From Actinomycetes bacterium (GTDB lineage Bacteria > Actinomycetota > Thermoleophilia > Solirubrobacterales > 70-9), in NCBI GenBank assembly GCA_023436605.1, contig JAEZIQ010000019.1:1-40998 (forward strand): a stretch of 40,998 nt of DNA, given 5' to 3'. The position numbers and the translations under genes were made by a program. The notes below the pieces were generated by a model. That model did not search any database. It was not told the origin of the DNA and saw only the letters and a program-made list of their open reading frames with translations. Below are positions 7,175-15,378 of this stretch, in pieces; within the stretch, counting starts at the first letter, position 1; each line of letters begins with the position of its first letter.

Positions 7175-8292
7175 CAGCGGGCGGTCCTCTCTCCGCGAAG
7201 CTCACCGTCGTGGGTGATCGTCGCGGCGTCGATGATGTCGTCCTCGAAGTTCAGGGTCAGGTTGCCTTCCTCGGTGATCATCAGGCCGAGCAGGTTCTCG
7301 AGGTTCTTGGCGTAAAGCTGTGAAGCGTGGCCGGGCAGCTCGGAAGCGAGGTTCCGCGGCCCGACGATCTTGACCCCGTCCTTGACCACGGTCTGACCGG
7401 GCTCGGTCAACTCGCAGTTGCCACCGGTTTCAGCGGCGAGGTCGAGAATCACGGAGCCGGGGCCCATGTTGGCGACACCGGCCGCGGTGATCAGAGTCGG
7501 AGCAGCACGGCCCGGGATTGCGGCCGTGGTGATGATCACGTCCTGCTTGGCTGCGTTCTGGTCGATCGCGTCGCGGACCTGCTGGTTCTCCTCGTCGGTG
7601 AGGGGCCGGGCGTAGCCGCCCTCGTCCTCGGCGTCAGGGATGAAGTCGAGCTCGAGCGGACGTCCGCCGAGCGAGGCGATCTGTTCCCAGGCGGCGCGAC
7701 GGATGTCGAAGCCGGTGACGATCGCGCCGAGCCGCTTGGCGGTGGCGATCGCCTGAAGTCCGGCGACACCGGCTCCGAGCACGAGCACCCGGGCCGGGCG
7801 GATCGTGCCGGCCGCGGTGGTGAGCATGCCCCAGAAGCTGCCGGATTCGCGGGCGGCGATCAGCGTTGCGGCGTAGCCGGCGGCGGTCGCCTGCGAAGAA
7901 AGTGCGTCCATGGCCTGGGCGCGGGTGGTCCGCGGGATAAGTTCCATCGCCAGGGCGGTAACGCCGCCCGAGGCGAGAGCGTTGTTGGTCTCGGCCGAAG
8001 TAAGCGGCGAGAGGTGGCTGATCAGGTACTGACCCTTCTTCAGCTCGCCGATCTCGGTCGTCGAAAGCGGCGCGACATGGAGGATCAGGTCGGAAGCGAG
8101 GACGTCGGCATGTGAACCGACCTTCGCTCCGGCCTCCTCGTACTGGGAATCGGGATGCCCTGAGGCATCACCGGCTCCCGACTCGATGACGATCTCCACG
8201 CCCTCTTTTTTGAGAAGCGATTTGACCGACTCGGGAACCAGGGCAACCCGGTTCTCTCCTTCAGCAGATTCTTTGGGTACACCGATCTTCAT
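7174..8292 (-). CDS. pntAa: NAD(P) transhydrogenase alpha subunit part 1 (NAD-binding)
   Basis: A 372-residue cytosolic domain I that binds NAD(H) and delivers hydride to PntB. The N-terminus MKIGVPKES is the family's alanine-dehydrogenase/PntA start. The Rossmann fingerprint VLVLGAGVAGLQAIATAKRL is at about 165-185, followed by TGFDIRRAAWEQ and the mobile-loop region with SLGGRPLELDF. The proximal IITTAAIPGRAAPTLI segment is also typical. The frame is open six bases further to a TTG, but the ATG at 8292 gives the standard N-terminus. It is the first gene of the operon. No convincing ribosome-binding site or -10 box was found in the 68 nt before the next gene. Confidence 0.96.
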   Translation of the reverse strand: MKIGVPKESAEGENRVALVPESVKSLLKKEGVEIVIESGAGDASGHPDSQYEEAGAKVGSHADVLASDLILHVAPLSTTEIGELKKGQYLISHLSPLTSAETNNALASGGVTALAMELIPRTTRAQAMDALSSQATAAGYAATLIAARESGSFWGMLTTAAGTIRPARVLVLGAGVAGLQAIATAKRLGAIVTGFDIRRAAWEQIASLGGRPLELDFIPDAEDEGGYARPLTDEENQQVRDAIDQNAAKQDVIITTAAIPGRAAPTLITAAGVANMGPGSVILDLAAETGGNCELTEPGQTVVKDGVKIVGPRNLASELPGHASQLYAKNLENLLGLMITEEGNLTLNFEDDIIDAATITHDGELRGERTAR

Positions 8293-8360
8293 GGACAAGG
8301 CCGACTCAGATTAGGGGAATTGGCAAGGCAGGGACTTCCGGACCGGAGCTTCCATCCAAA

Positions 8361-9410
8361 TCAGTCCTGGGTCAGGGCGGCGAGCCGCTCGACCGTGTGC
8401 TTCATCTGGTCGACTTCCGGGTGAACCGGAGTCACGATCAGGCGGTCGATCTTGTTCTCGCGGAAGCGGGCCAGGCGCTCTGCAACCTCTTCTTCCGTGC
8501 CGATCAGTGAAACGGCGTTGACCAGTTCGTCCGGGAGGGCCTTGAAGGCGCCTTCCTTGTCACCGGCCTGGAAGAGTTCCTGAACCTCGTCGGCCACATC
8601 ACCGAAGCCGAAGCGGTGGGAAAGGTCGACGTAGAAGTTGGTCTTCTTCGAGCCCATGCCGCCGAGGTAAAGCACGAGGCCCATTCGCACGACGTTGCGG
8701 GCCGCCTCGAGGTCACCGTCGATCGCGACCTGGACCGAGGGGGAGATCTCGAATTCGTCGCGGGTCCGGTTGCCGGCGGCGAGCCCCTTCTCGATGTGCT
8801 CTCCCCAGGCTTCTTCGAACTTGTCGACGCTGAAGAAGATCGGGATCCAGCCATCGGCCACTTCGGCGGCAATCTCGACCGAACGGCGGCCGATCGCCCC
8901 GAGGAAGATCGGAATGTCGTTACGCAGGGGGCGGAAGTTCAGCTTGAGCGGCTTGCCCTGCCCGCCCGGGAGCGGCAGCTGGTAGTGCTCGCCCTGGTGG
9001 TCGAGCTTGCCCTCGCGGGCGATGATCTCACGGACTACCTCGACGTATTCCTTGGTCCGACCCCACGGCTTCGAGTAATCGACTCCGTACCAGCCCTCGG
9101 AGACCTGCGGACCCGACGGGCCGAAACCGAACATGAAGCGGCCGTTCGAGAGGTAATCGATCGTTGCGCCGGCCATCGCGGCGGCAGCCGGTGGACGGGC
9201 CGGAACCTGCATGATCGCCGCGCCGAGCTTGATCGTCTCGGTCTGCGCCGCGAGCCATGAGAGCACGCTCACGCAGTCGGATCCGTACGACTCGGCCACC
9301 CAGACCGATTCGTAGCCGACACTCTCGGCGAACCGCACTGCTTCCAGTGCGTCGTTGCCGCGGGGACCAATGCCCCAGTACCCGAGATACAGCCCAAGCT
9401 TCAGTGACAT
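8361..9410 (-). CDS. LLM class F420-dependent oxidoreductase (Rv3520c-like)
   Basis: A 349-residue luciferase-fold flavin/F420 oxidoreductase. The N-terminus LGLYLGYWGIGP, VWVAESYGSD (about residue 37-46), IKLGAAIMQVPARPP and GRFMFGFGPSGPQVSEGWYGV match the mycobacterial-type F420 subgroup that includes Rv3520c; this is recalled from family patterns, not searched. The C-terminal SLIGTEEEVAERLARFRE is the usual end. The ATG at 9410 is preceded by TAGGCT at 6 nt on the minus strand and has no ribosome-binding site, so it is likely leaderless. The gene is transcribed away from the neighbouring pnt operon's start, with 68 nt between. Substrate unknown. Confidence 0.85.
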   Translation of the reverse strand: MSLKLGLYLGYWGIGPRGNDALEAVRFAESVGYESVWVAESYGSDCVSVLSWLAAQTETIKLGAAIMQVPARPPAAAAMAGATIDYLSNGRFMFGFGPSGPQVSEGWYGVDYSKPWGRTKEYVEVVREIIAREGKLDHQGEHYQLPLPGGQGKPLKLNFRPLRNDIPIFLGAIGRRSVEIAAEVADGWIPIFFSVDKFEEAWGEHIEKGLAAGNRTRDEFEISPSVQVAIDGDLEAARNVVRMGLVLYLGGMGSKKTNFYVDLSHRFGFGDVADEVQELFQAGDKEGAFKALPDELVNAVSLIGTEEEVAERLARFRENKIDRLIVTPVHPEVDQMKHTVERLAALTQD

Positions 9411-9416
9411 GCGGGC

Positions 9417-9422
9417 AGCCTA
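9417..9422 (-). promoter_or_regulatory. -10 box of leaderless LLM oxidoreductase gene
   Basis: On the minus strand TAGGCT is separated by 6 nt from the ATG at 9410, too close to leave room for a 5' leader. Confidence 0.4.
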
Positions 9423-9466
9423 CTCGATGAGAACAAATTCTGCATTTGTTCCATATGTCGGCTGCT

Positions 9467-10723
9467 TCAACCTCCCGCCTGGCGGTCCGCGGCGTTGAAA
9501 ATCGCCGGAGCCGCCTCCAGCATGCGATCAATGTCGACGCCCTTGATCCGCCCTCCCCACCCGTCCGAACTGAGATAGACACAGGCCGAACCGCCGCCGG
9601 CCGACAGACCGAGACCGGCCCCTCTCGCTTTCTGGGCCAGATCCGGTTCGATCCCATCCGGATCGGAGGACGCCGTCAGTTCCCGGTCATCGAGCCAGAA
9701 AGCGAGATCCCGAGCCCCGCTGCCTTTGAGCCGGGAGATCAGCGCCACGTAATACATCAGTCCGTCGATCTCGTTTTCATACTCCATCCACGCGAGTGTC
9801 ACCGGCCGGCCGTCGGCCAGTTTCCCCTCGAACACCTCATCCGCCGCAGCCGGCAGGGGCAGTTCGAGGTTCGCCATGTGGAATCCGGACGGATCGGCCC
9901 GGGTGAAGCCGCGCGGGCCGGTGAACAGTTCAACCGAATCGTCTCTCCCGGCCAGGGCCCTCGAGACCAGCCCGCGCAGGCCCTTTTTCTTCTTGCCGGT
10001 CCAGGCCGAGTTCGCCGCCCGGCTGCGAGCATCGGGTACCCGGCCGAGTCCGACCTGTTCCATCACCTCATCGCGCAGTCGCCCGGCCACCTTGCCCCCG
10101 CTGCCGGCGAGCAGGTCGAGGTGATCGAAGTCGACCTGCCCGTCAGCCCGGTGCTGACCCCGCCATTGCGGGACCTCGCAGACGAAGCTTCCGGAGGAAA
10201 GCCGGAATGCGAAGTCGGGCGGGGTCGAGGAAGCCAGCCAGTCGATCAGGGTCGGGGTGAAGAGCCGGTAGAGCCACTGCTGGTCCTGACCCTTGGCGAC
10301 CTCGATCAGGTATCTCCGGTCGAGTTCGATCGACTCGAAGGTCTGCTCCTGCCGATCCCGGCCGTCACCAGCCCATTGAAAGAGACCCTCGGCGAAGCCG
10401 TCCGGGCGCACGCTCAGCATCGGCACGAGTCCCACCGTCTCGGGCAGCCTGGCGACCATCACCGTGTGATGGCCGGCGATCTCCTTGCCGAGCATGGATC
10501 CGAAGACCGCCTGGTGCCGGAGGCGCGCGCTCGCCCCGCCGGGCATCTCGCCGACCAGCGACCAGACCGCGTGGCGGACCGGACCGACCTGCCGGTCGGG
10601 TGGCTGGGCGCCCGGAAAGGCGGGGTCAATGCGGAGCGTGAGTCCGCGCTCCTCCGCGTACCGGCGCAGGTCCCCTTCGCATTTCCTGAGGTCCTCGATC
10701 GCCTTTTCGCCCGAAATGTCCAT
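9467..10723 (-). CDS. Hypothetical protein, 418 residues
   Basis: I do not recognise this family. The protein appears soluble, with no signal peptide or clear membrane segment. Hydrophobic and charged segments alternate in an alpha/beta pattern. Distinct stretches are LRHQAVFGSMLGKEIAGHH (about residue 65-85), QWLYRLFTPTLIDWL in the middle, and an Ala/Leu-rich end (DRMLEAAPAIFNAADRQAGG). The frame is open to 10792, but the ATG at 10723 has a strong ribosome-binding site (GGGAGG, 6-7 nt upstream), so I take that start. It is divergent from the P-type ATPase gene with 76 nt between. That shared control region is the only contextual hint of a link. Confidence 0.7.
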   Translation of the reverse strand: MDISGEKAIEDLRKCEGDLRRYAEERGLTLRIDPAFPGAQPPDRQVGPVRHAVWSLVGEMPGGASARLRHQAVFGSMLGKEIAGHHTVMVARLPETVGLVPMLSVRPDGFAEGLFQWAGDGRDRQEQTFESIELDRRYLIEVAKGQDQQWLYRLFTPTLIDWLASSTPPDFAFRLSSGSFVCEVPQWRGQHRADGQVDFDHLDLLAGSGGKVAGRLRDEVMEQVGLGRVPDARSRAANSAWTGKKKKGLRGLVSRALAGRDDSVELFTGPRGFTRADPSGFHMANLELPLPAAADEVFEGKLADGRPVTLAWMEYENEIDGLMYYVALISRLKGSGARDLAFWLDDRELTASSDPDGIEPDLAQKARGAGLGLSAGGGSACVYLSSDGWGGRIKGVDIDRMLEAAPAIFNAADRQAGG

Positions 10724-10799
10724 GGCTGCCTCCCTCTCCGATCGGTCGGGCTGAGTTTCCCACAGGGATCCGACGGAGCAAACCGGTAACAATCAGCCC

Positions 10800-13409
10800 G
10801 TGAGCGAAGCGGAAACCCAGGTACTTCCGACCGACGACCCCGGCAGGGGTCTTTCCTCGGTCGAGGCTGCCGATCGCCTCAACGCGCTCGGACCGGCCCA
10901 GTCGCACACCTCGCGTTCGACCTCGAGCATCGTGGCCGGGAACGTCTTCACCCTCTTCAACCTGATCATCGGCGTCTTCTTCATCCTGATCCTCTCGCTC
11001 GGGCTGTGGGCGGACGCGATCTTCGGATTCATCGCCATCGTCAATACCTGGATCGGGATCCGCCAGGAACTCAAGGCGAAGGAGACCCTCGAACGACTGG
11101 CGGTCCTCGTCGCTCCGCGGGCCGAGGTGATCCGCGACGGGAGGTCACTGGAACTGCTCGCCGACGAGATCGTCCCGGGTGATCTGATCCGTCTGTCCCC
11201 CGGAGATCAGCTGGTGGCCGACGGCCGCATGGTTTCCTCCCGGGGCCTTGCGGTCGACGAATCGATGCTGACCGGCGAATCCGACCCGATCGCCAAGAGC
11301 CCCGGCGACCAGGCGCTTTCCGGAAGCTTCGTAATCTCCGGCTCCGGGTTCTGCGAAGTGACCGCGGTCCGAGAGGAAAGCTACGCGGGCAAGCTGGCCG
11401 GCGAGGCGAGGGCCTTCCGCCACCCGCCTTCGCCACTACAGGAAGAGGTCAACCAGGTGATCCTGGTCTGCACCTGGATCCTGCTCCCCCTCGCCGCGCT
11501 CCTGATCGGATCGCTGGTGATTCGCAAAGTGGAGCTTGTCGAAGCCGCGCAGACCGCCACGGCCGGCCTCATTACCCTGATCCCCGAGGGCCTGGTACTG
11601 CTGATGAGCGTGACCTTCGCCGTGGCCGCCGTGAAGATGGCCCGCCGCGAGACGCTGGTCCAGCAGATGAGCGCAACTGAATCGCTCGCTTCGGTTGACA
11701 CGATCTGCGTCGACAAGACCGGCACCCTGACCGACGGTGACCTGACGGTGGTCGAGGTGATCCCGGCCGAGGCCGGGGGCTCGAACCTGGCCGCCCGCGA
11801 GCTCGGCCGTTACGCGGCCAGCGCCGGGGATCGCAACCTGACCCTGGAAGCGATCGCCGAAGAATTCCCGGCCGAGGCGGAACCGGTTGTCGGTGAGGTG
11901 GCGTTCTCCTCCGACTGGAAATGGAGTGCCCTGACCTTCGACGGATCGGGTGGCCGCTACAGCCTGGTGCTTGGCGCCCCCGACCTGTTGATCGCCGCCG
12001 GCGCGCTGACCCTCGAGGGTTCGCTGGCCGACCGGCTCGAAGAGGAAACCCGGGCCGGCCGCCGGGTGGTCGCGCTCAGCCGAACCACCGCCACGCTGCC
12101 GGCTTCCGGAGCCGACGGCCATCCGGCCGCCCTGGAACCGGTTGCCCTGGTCGTCCTGCGGGAGAACCTGAGACCCGGGGTCGAGGAAACACTCGAGCTG
12201 ATGCGAAGTGAGGACGTCGCCCTGAAGCTGATCTCGGGCGACGCCAGAGCGACCGTGACCGCGGTCGCTTCCGCGGTCGGCATCCCCAGCGATGCCGGCG
12301 TGGTCGAGGGTCCCGACCTGCCTGAGGACGAGGAAGCCCTGGCCGAGGTTGCCGCGGCGAACACAATCTTCTGCCGGATCCGGCCGGAGCAGAAAAAGCA
12401 GCTGGTCAGCGCCCTGGCTGCTTCGGGTGCCTACACGGCGATGATCGGCGATGGCGTCAACGACGTCCCGGCCCTGAAGAGCGCCCGGATGGCCGTCGCG
12501 ATGGGATCGGGCAGCCAGGTGAGCAAGTCCGTCGCCGATGTCGTGCTCCTGAGTGACCAGTTCAGCCGACTGCCGGAAGCGATCGCCGAGGGTCGCCGGA
12601 TCGCCCGCAACATCCACCGCCTCGGCCGGCTCTACCTGACCAAGACGGTCTACGCCGCCGCCCTGATCGTGCTGGTGTCGGTGCCCGGTTTCACCTTTCC
12701 CTTCCTGCCGCGGCATCTCACCCTGGCCGCCCTCCTGACCATCGGCATCCCCTCCTTTGTGCTTGCCCTCGCCCCTTCGGATGGCCCGCTCTACCGGGGG
12801 AGGCTGCTCCGGGCCCTTGGTGCTTTTGCCTTGCCGGCCGGCATCGCCACGGCGCTGGCTTCGATCCTCTCCTACTTCCTGGTCGACGTTCCCTTCGGGG
12901 GCAGCATCGAGGAGGGCCGCACCGCCGCGACCACCACCCTGATCATCCTCGGCCTCTGCTTCGTGCTCCTGCTCGAGCGGGGCCCGGGCCGCGAGCACAT
13001 CGCGATCCAGAGTTACATGCTCGCCATGGTGGCCGGACTGGGTGCCCTCTTCGCGGGGATCCTCGCGGTGCCGCAGCTTCGCGAATTCTTCGAGATGTCG
13101 ATGTTGGGCGCTCCGCAGTGGTTTATCGCCATGCTGGCCGCGGCCCTCGGCCTGGTCGCCGCCAGCCTGATGTGGCGCCTCCCGCAGATCCAGGCCTGGG
13201 AAGTCCCGGATGAATCGGGCCTGCCGCCCCTGGAGAAGCACCCGGCACCGGAGAACGACCGGCCCGGGGATCCGTCAGAACCGGAGTCCGTTCAGAAGAT
13301 GGACGAAGCGGAAGAAGCCCCAACCGAAGTGATCCCCGCCGAAGCCGACATCTTCGAAGATGGCGACTTCCTCCTCCCGGCAGAAGACGAAGACCCCGAC
13401 CGCCCCTAG
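10800..13409 (+). CDS. P-type cation-transporting ATPase, CtpE-like
   Basis: An 869-residue membrane ATPase that moves a cation across the cytoplasmic membrane by a phosphoenzyme cycle. Visible elements are the actuator TGES (158-161), the M4 membrane motif IPEGL (261-265), the phosphorylation site DKTGTLT (305-311, Asp305) and the hinge GDGVND (about 549-554), plus ten or so hydrophobic segments. PEGL in M4 rather than a CPC motif argues against a heavy-metal P1B pump and fits the CtpE group, linked to calcium in mycobacteria; that ion assignment is inference. The last 60 residues are an acidic, Pro/Glu-rich extension beyond the usual core. It starts with GTG at 10800, preceded 6 nt upstream by AACAAT, so it may be leaderless. 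Confidence 0.88.
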   Translation: MSEAETQVLPTDDPGRGLSSVEAADRLNALGPAQSHTSRSTSSIVAGNVFTLFNLIIGVFFILILSLGLWADAIFGFIAIVNTWIGIRQELKAKETLERLAVLVAPRAEVIRDGRSLELLADEIVPGDLIRLSPGDQLVADGRMVSSRGLAVDESMLTGESDPIAKSPGDQALSGSFVISGSGFCEVTAVREESYAGKLAGEARAFRHPPSPLQEEVNQVILVCTWILLPLAALLIGSLVIRKVELVEAAQTATAGLITLIPEGLVLLMSVTFAVAAVKMARRETLVQQMSATESLASVDTICVDKTGTLTDGDLTVVEVIPAEAGGSNLAARELGRYAASAGDRNLTLEAIAEEFPAEAEPVVGEVAFSSDWKWSALTFDGSGGRYSLVLGAPDLLIAAGALTLEGSLADRLEEETRAGRRVVALSRTTATLPASGADGHPAALEPVALVVLRENLRPGVEETLELMRSEDVALKLISGDARATVTAVASAVGIPSDAGVVEGPDLPEDEEALAEVAAANTIFCRIRPEQKKQLVSALAASGAYTAMIGDGVNDVPALKSARMAVAMGSGSQVSKSVADVVLLSDQFSRLPEAIAEGRRIARNIHRLGRLYLTKTVYAAALIVLVSVPGFTFPFLPRHLTLAALLTIGIPSFVLALAPSDGPLYRGRLLRALGAFALPAGIATALASILSYFLVDVPFGGSIEEGRTAATTTLIILGLCFVLLLERGPGREHIAIQSYMLAMVAGLGALFAGILAVPQLREFFEMSMLGAPQWFIAMLAAALGLVAASLMWRLPQIQAWEVPDESGLPPLEKHPAPENDRPGDPSEPESVQKMDEAEEAPTEVIPAEADIFEDGDFLLPAEDEDPDRP

Positions 13410-13449
13410 CTGAGCCCTTCCCATCCGGGCAGGCGCGGTCTGACTGCGC

Positions 13450-13962
13450 TTACGCTTCTTCTTCGCAGGCGCCGTCGGCGTTGAGGGATTCGTAGATGCC
13501 GTTCGAGACTTCGGTCATGACCCGGGCCACCGTCTCGGCGTCTTCCTCAGCGACCAGGTCGACGAAACCCTCGCGAAAGACCCGTTCGCGGACCGGCTGC
13601 ATCCGGGCCAGGGTCTCACGACCCTCTTCGGTAATCAAAAGGAAGGTCCCACGGCGGTCGGAGGGGCAGTAGGTCCGTTCGAGGAGGCCGGCCTTCTCGA
13701 TGCGGTCGACCAATCGGGTCAAACCGCTCTTGGTCACGTTCACTTTGCAGAGCAGGTCCCGCGGGCGCGCCGGCTTCGACGACTCGCTCAGCGCGAGTAG
13801 CACGCCGTAAAAGCCGAGGTCCGGGAGGCCAGCCTCGGCGAGCTCCTTCTCGAAGCGCTCCGAGATCAGCAGATAGGTGCTCCGCATCGCCTGAAATGCG
13901 GCTTCGTGAGCCGAATCCGGCAGATCGGTGCGCTCCGTTTCCTTTGCCAGTGCCTGGGCCAT
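13450..13962 (-). CDS. MarR family transcriptional regulator
   Basis: A 170-residue winged-helix repressor, probably a dimer. The helix-turn-helix and wing read DLLCKVNVTKSGLTRLVDRI then EKAGLLERTYCPSDRRGTFL (about residues 65-105), with the family's D-R-R wing signature. Long helices at both ends form the dimerisation domain. Cys residues near the recognition region could sense oxidants, which is speculation. The frame is open to 14049, but the ATG at 13962 has a TACAAT -10 box 7 nt upstream and gives a normal MarR N-terminus. It is divergent from the YceI gene. Two AGTTG-N6-CAAC palindromes lie between them, so it probably represses itself and the YceI-FMN reductase pair. Confidence 0.9.
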   Translation of the reverse strand: MAQALAKETERTDLPDSAHEAAFQAMRSTYLLISERFEKELAEAGLPDLGFYGVLLALSESSKPARPRDLLCKVNVTKSGLTRLVDRIEKAGLLERTYCPSDRRGTFLLITEEGRETLARMQPVRERVFREGFVDLVAEEDAETVARVMTEVSNGIYESLNADGACEEEA

Positions 13963-13969
13963 ACAGCCA

Positions 13970-14013
13970 ATTGTAGCGCAAGTAGTTGACAACGCAACTA
14001 TTTTTGGTACGGT
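13970..14013. promoter_or_regulatory. Divergent MarR/YceI promoter with operator 1
   Basis: Rightward: TTGACA (13986-13991), 16-nt spacer, TACGGT (14008-14013). Leftward: TTGCGT (13997-13992), 16-nt spacer, TACAAT (13975-13970), 7 nt from the MarR ATG. The perfect inverted repeat TAGTTG-N6-CAACTA (13983-14000) covers both -35 elements, the expected place for a repressor to shut both promoters. Confidence 0.65.
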
Positions 14014-14024
14014 GTCTACACAAC

Positions 14025-14040
14025 AGTTGCTCAAGCAACA
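14025..14040. promoter_or_regulatory. Candidate MarR operator 2
   Basis: GTTGCT-CA-AGCAAC (14026-14039) is a perfect palindrome with the same half-site and spacing as operator 1 (AGTTG, six bases, CAAC). Its centre is 41 bp downstream, about four helical turns, and it lies just after the predicted YceI transcription start. Confidence 0.5.
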
Positions 14041-14093
14041 TTTGATCATTCAACGTTAGGCGATCAAGCCTCCAGGAATCGAAGGGAAACAAA

Positions 14094-14651
14094 ATGAGCA
14101 CCACCGAACAGGCAGTACGCATCGAGACCGGCACCTACGGCATCGACCCCATCCACACCCAGGTCGGTTTCGAGGTCAAGCATCTGGGCATCTCCACCTT
14201 CCGCGGCAGCTTTGGCGGCTTCGAAGGCAACATCACCGTTGGCGAGAACGGCATCGAGGCGATCGAAGGTTCGATCGACGTATCGACCGTAAACGTGCCC
14301 GAAGAGCAGCTGATCGGGCACCTGCTCAGCCCCGACTTCTTCGACGCCGAGAACCATCCCAAGGGCACCTTCGTCTCCACGTCCGTCAACAAGGTCGATG
14401 GCGAGAACTACGAGGTCACCGGTGACCTGACTCTGCGTGGAGTGACCAACGCCGTCACCCTGAAGGTCGAGGTCGAAGGTGCGGGCATCGGCATGGACGG
14501 CAGCTCCGTCCTCAGCCTCAAGGCCAACGGCGAAGTCAACCGGAACGACTACGGCATCTCCTGGGGTGCGACCCTCGACAACGGCGCCGCCGTCGTCGCC
14601 GAACAGGTCAAGCTCGTCCTCACCGTCGAAGCCGTCAAGGCGGGCGAGTAA
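14094..14651 (+). CDS. YceI family protein
   Basis: A 185-residue lipocalin-like beta-barrel of the YceI/polyisoprenoid-binding family. The typical opening GTYGIDPIHTQVGFEVKHLGISTFRGSF-type region runs from about residue 12, followed by SIDVSTVNVPEEQLIGHL and LSPDFFDAENHPK, all diagnostic. There is no signal peptide, so this copy is cytosolic, unlike E. coli YceI. The family binds long-chain amphiphiles such as isoprenoid quinones and is often induced by stress. A good ribosome-binding site (GAAGGGA, 14081-14087) precedes the ATG by 6 nt. The FMN reductase gene follows 2 nt after the stop, and a divergent MarR gene with palindromic operators sits upstream, so the pair is likely an inducible redox or quinone-stress unit. 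Confidence 0.92.
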   Translation: MSTTEQAVRIETGTYGIDPIHTQVGFEVKHLGISTFRGSFGGFEGNITVGENGIEAIEGSIDVSTVNVPEEQLIGHLLSPDFFDAENHPKGTFVSTSVNKVDGENYEVTGDLTLRGVTNAVTLKVEVEGAGIGMDGSSVLSLKANGEVNRNDYGISWGATLDNGAAVVAEQVKLVLTVEAVKAGE

Positions 14652-14653
14652 CC

Positions 14654-15226
14654 ATGAAGGTCCTGACGATTTCCGGTTCCCTTCGCGAAGAAGCGTTCTC
14701 GACGAAGCTGGCCCATGCGGTCGAGGGACTGGCACCCGAGGGTGTCGAGTTCAGCCTCTACGAGGGCCTCGACCAGATCCCCGGATTCAACTCCGACCTC
14801 GAGTCGGCCGTTCCGGAGATCGTCGAGGACCTCCGAGCCCGGATCGAGGAAGCCGACGCGCTGCTGATCATCACTCCGGAGTACAACGCCGGGGTCCCGG
14901 GTCAGCTAAAGAACGCGATCGACTGGGCTTCCCGCCCGCACGGCGAATCGGCCCTGGCCGGCAAGCCGGCGGCAGTGCTCTCCTCCAGCCCGATGCCCTT
15001 CGGCGCGATCTGGGCCAACCAGCAGGTTCGCAAGGCCTTCACGATTACCGGTACTCCCACCGTCGAACGTGAACTCGCGATCGGCAAGATCGACGAGAAG
15101 ATCGACCAGGAGAACCGGATTGTCGACGAGACGGCTCGCGGCGATCTCATCGCCCTGCTGGCCGAACTCAACGAACTGGTCGCAGTGATCGCCGACCAGG
15201 AGGATCAGGAAGCAGTACCTGCCTGA
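14654..15226 (+). CDS. NADPH-dependent FMN reductase / flavodoxin-like quinone reductase
   Basis: A 190-residue flavodoxin-fold oxidoreductase that binds FMN and uses NAD(P)H. The phosphate loop is GSLREEAFSTKL (residues 8-19). The FMN-contact motif PEYNAGVPGQLKNAIDW lies at about 76-92, and SSSPMPFGAIWANQQ near 112-126, all typical of the ChrR/azoreductase-like NADPH-dependent FMN reductase family. It starts two nucleotides after the YceI stop, so the two are co-transcribed. Together with the MarR regulator this suggests detoxification of quinones or other electrophiles; that role is inference. A stem-loop terminator follows at 15290-15326. Confidence 0.9.
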   Translation: MKVLTISGSLREEAFSTKLAHAVEGLAPEGVEFSLYEGLDQIPGFNSDLESAVPEIVEDLRARIEEADALLIITPEYNAGVPGQLKNAIDWASRPHGESALAGKPAAVLSSSPMPFGAIWANQQVRKAFTITGTPTVERELAIGKIDEKIDQENRIVDETARGDLIALLAELNELVAVIADQEDQEAVPA

Positions 15227-15289
15227 TCCACCTTTCCCGCGAAGGGCCGGGCTTCTCTCCCTCGGCGGCCCCTCCCTCCCCGGGACCCG

Positions 15290-15326
15290 AACGCCCGCCA
15301 CCTCCCTCGGTGGTGGGCGTTTCTTC
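15290..15326 (+). terminator. Terminator after YceI/FMN reductase operon
   Basis: AACGCCCGCCACC (15290-15302) pairs with GGTGGTGGGCGTT (15309-15321), 13 bp with one G-T wobble and a 6-nt loop. The stem is followed by TCTTCC. It lies 64 nt after the reductase stop. Confidence 0.65.
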
Positions 15327-15366
15327 CGGGCGGACCTCGACTTCCACCTCGGGGCCCCCACTCGCC

Positions 15367-15372
15367 CATAAT
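15367..15372 (+). promoter_or_regulatory. -10 box of leaderless lhgO gene
   Basis: CATAAT (five of six to TATAAT) stands 6 nt before the ATG at 15379. There is no ribosome-binding site, and the preceding operon's terminator ends 41 nt earlier, so this gene needs its own promoter. Confidence 0.5.
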
Positions 15373-15378
15373 CGCCGC

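Noticed and set aside
11436..13241. A 601-residue open frame opposite the P-type ATPase
   Set aside because: It is antisense to an ATPase with all catalytic motifs; its His/Gln/Gly-rich translation shows no domain.
15310..15378. Upstream extension of lhgO to a start at 15310
   Set aside because: It would begin inside the terminator hairpin of the preceding operon and add 23 residues not typical of the family.
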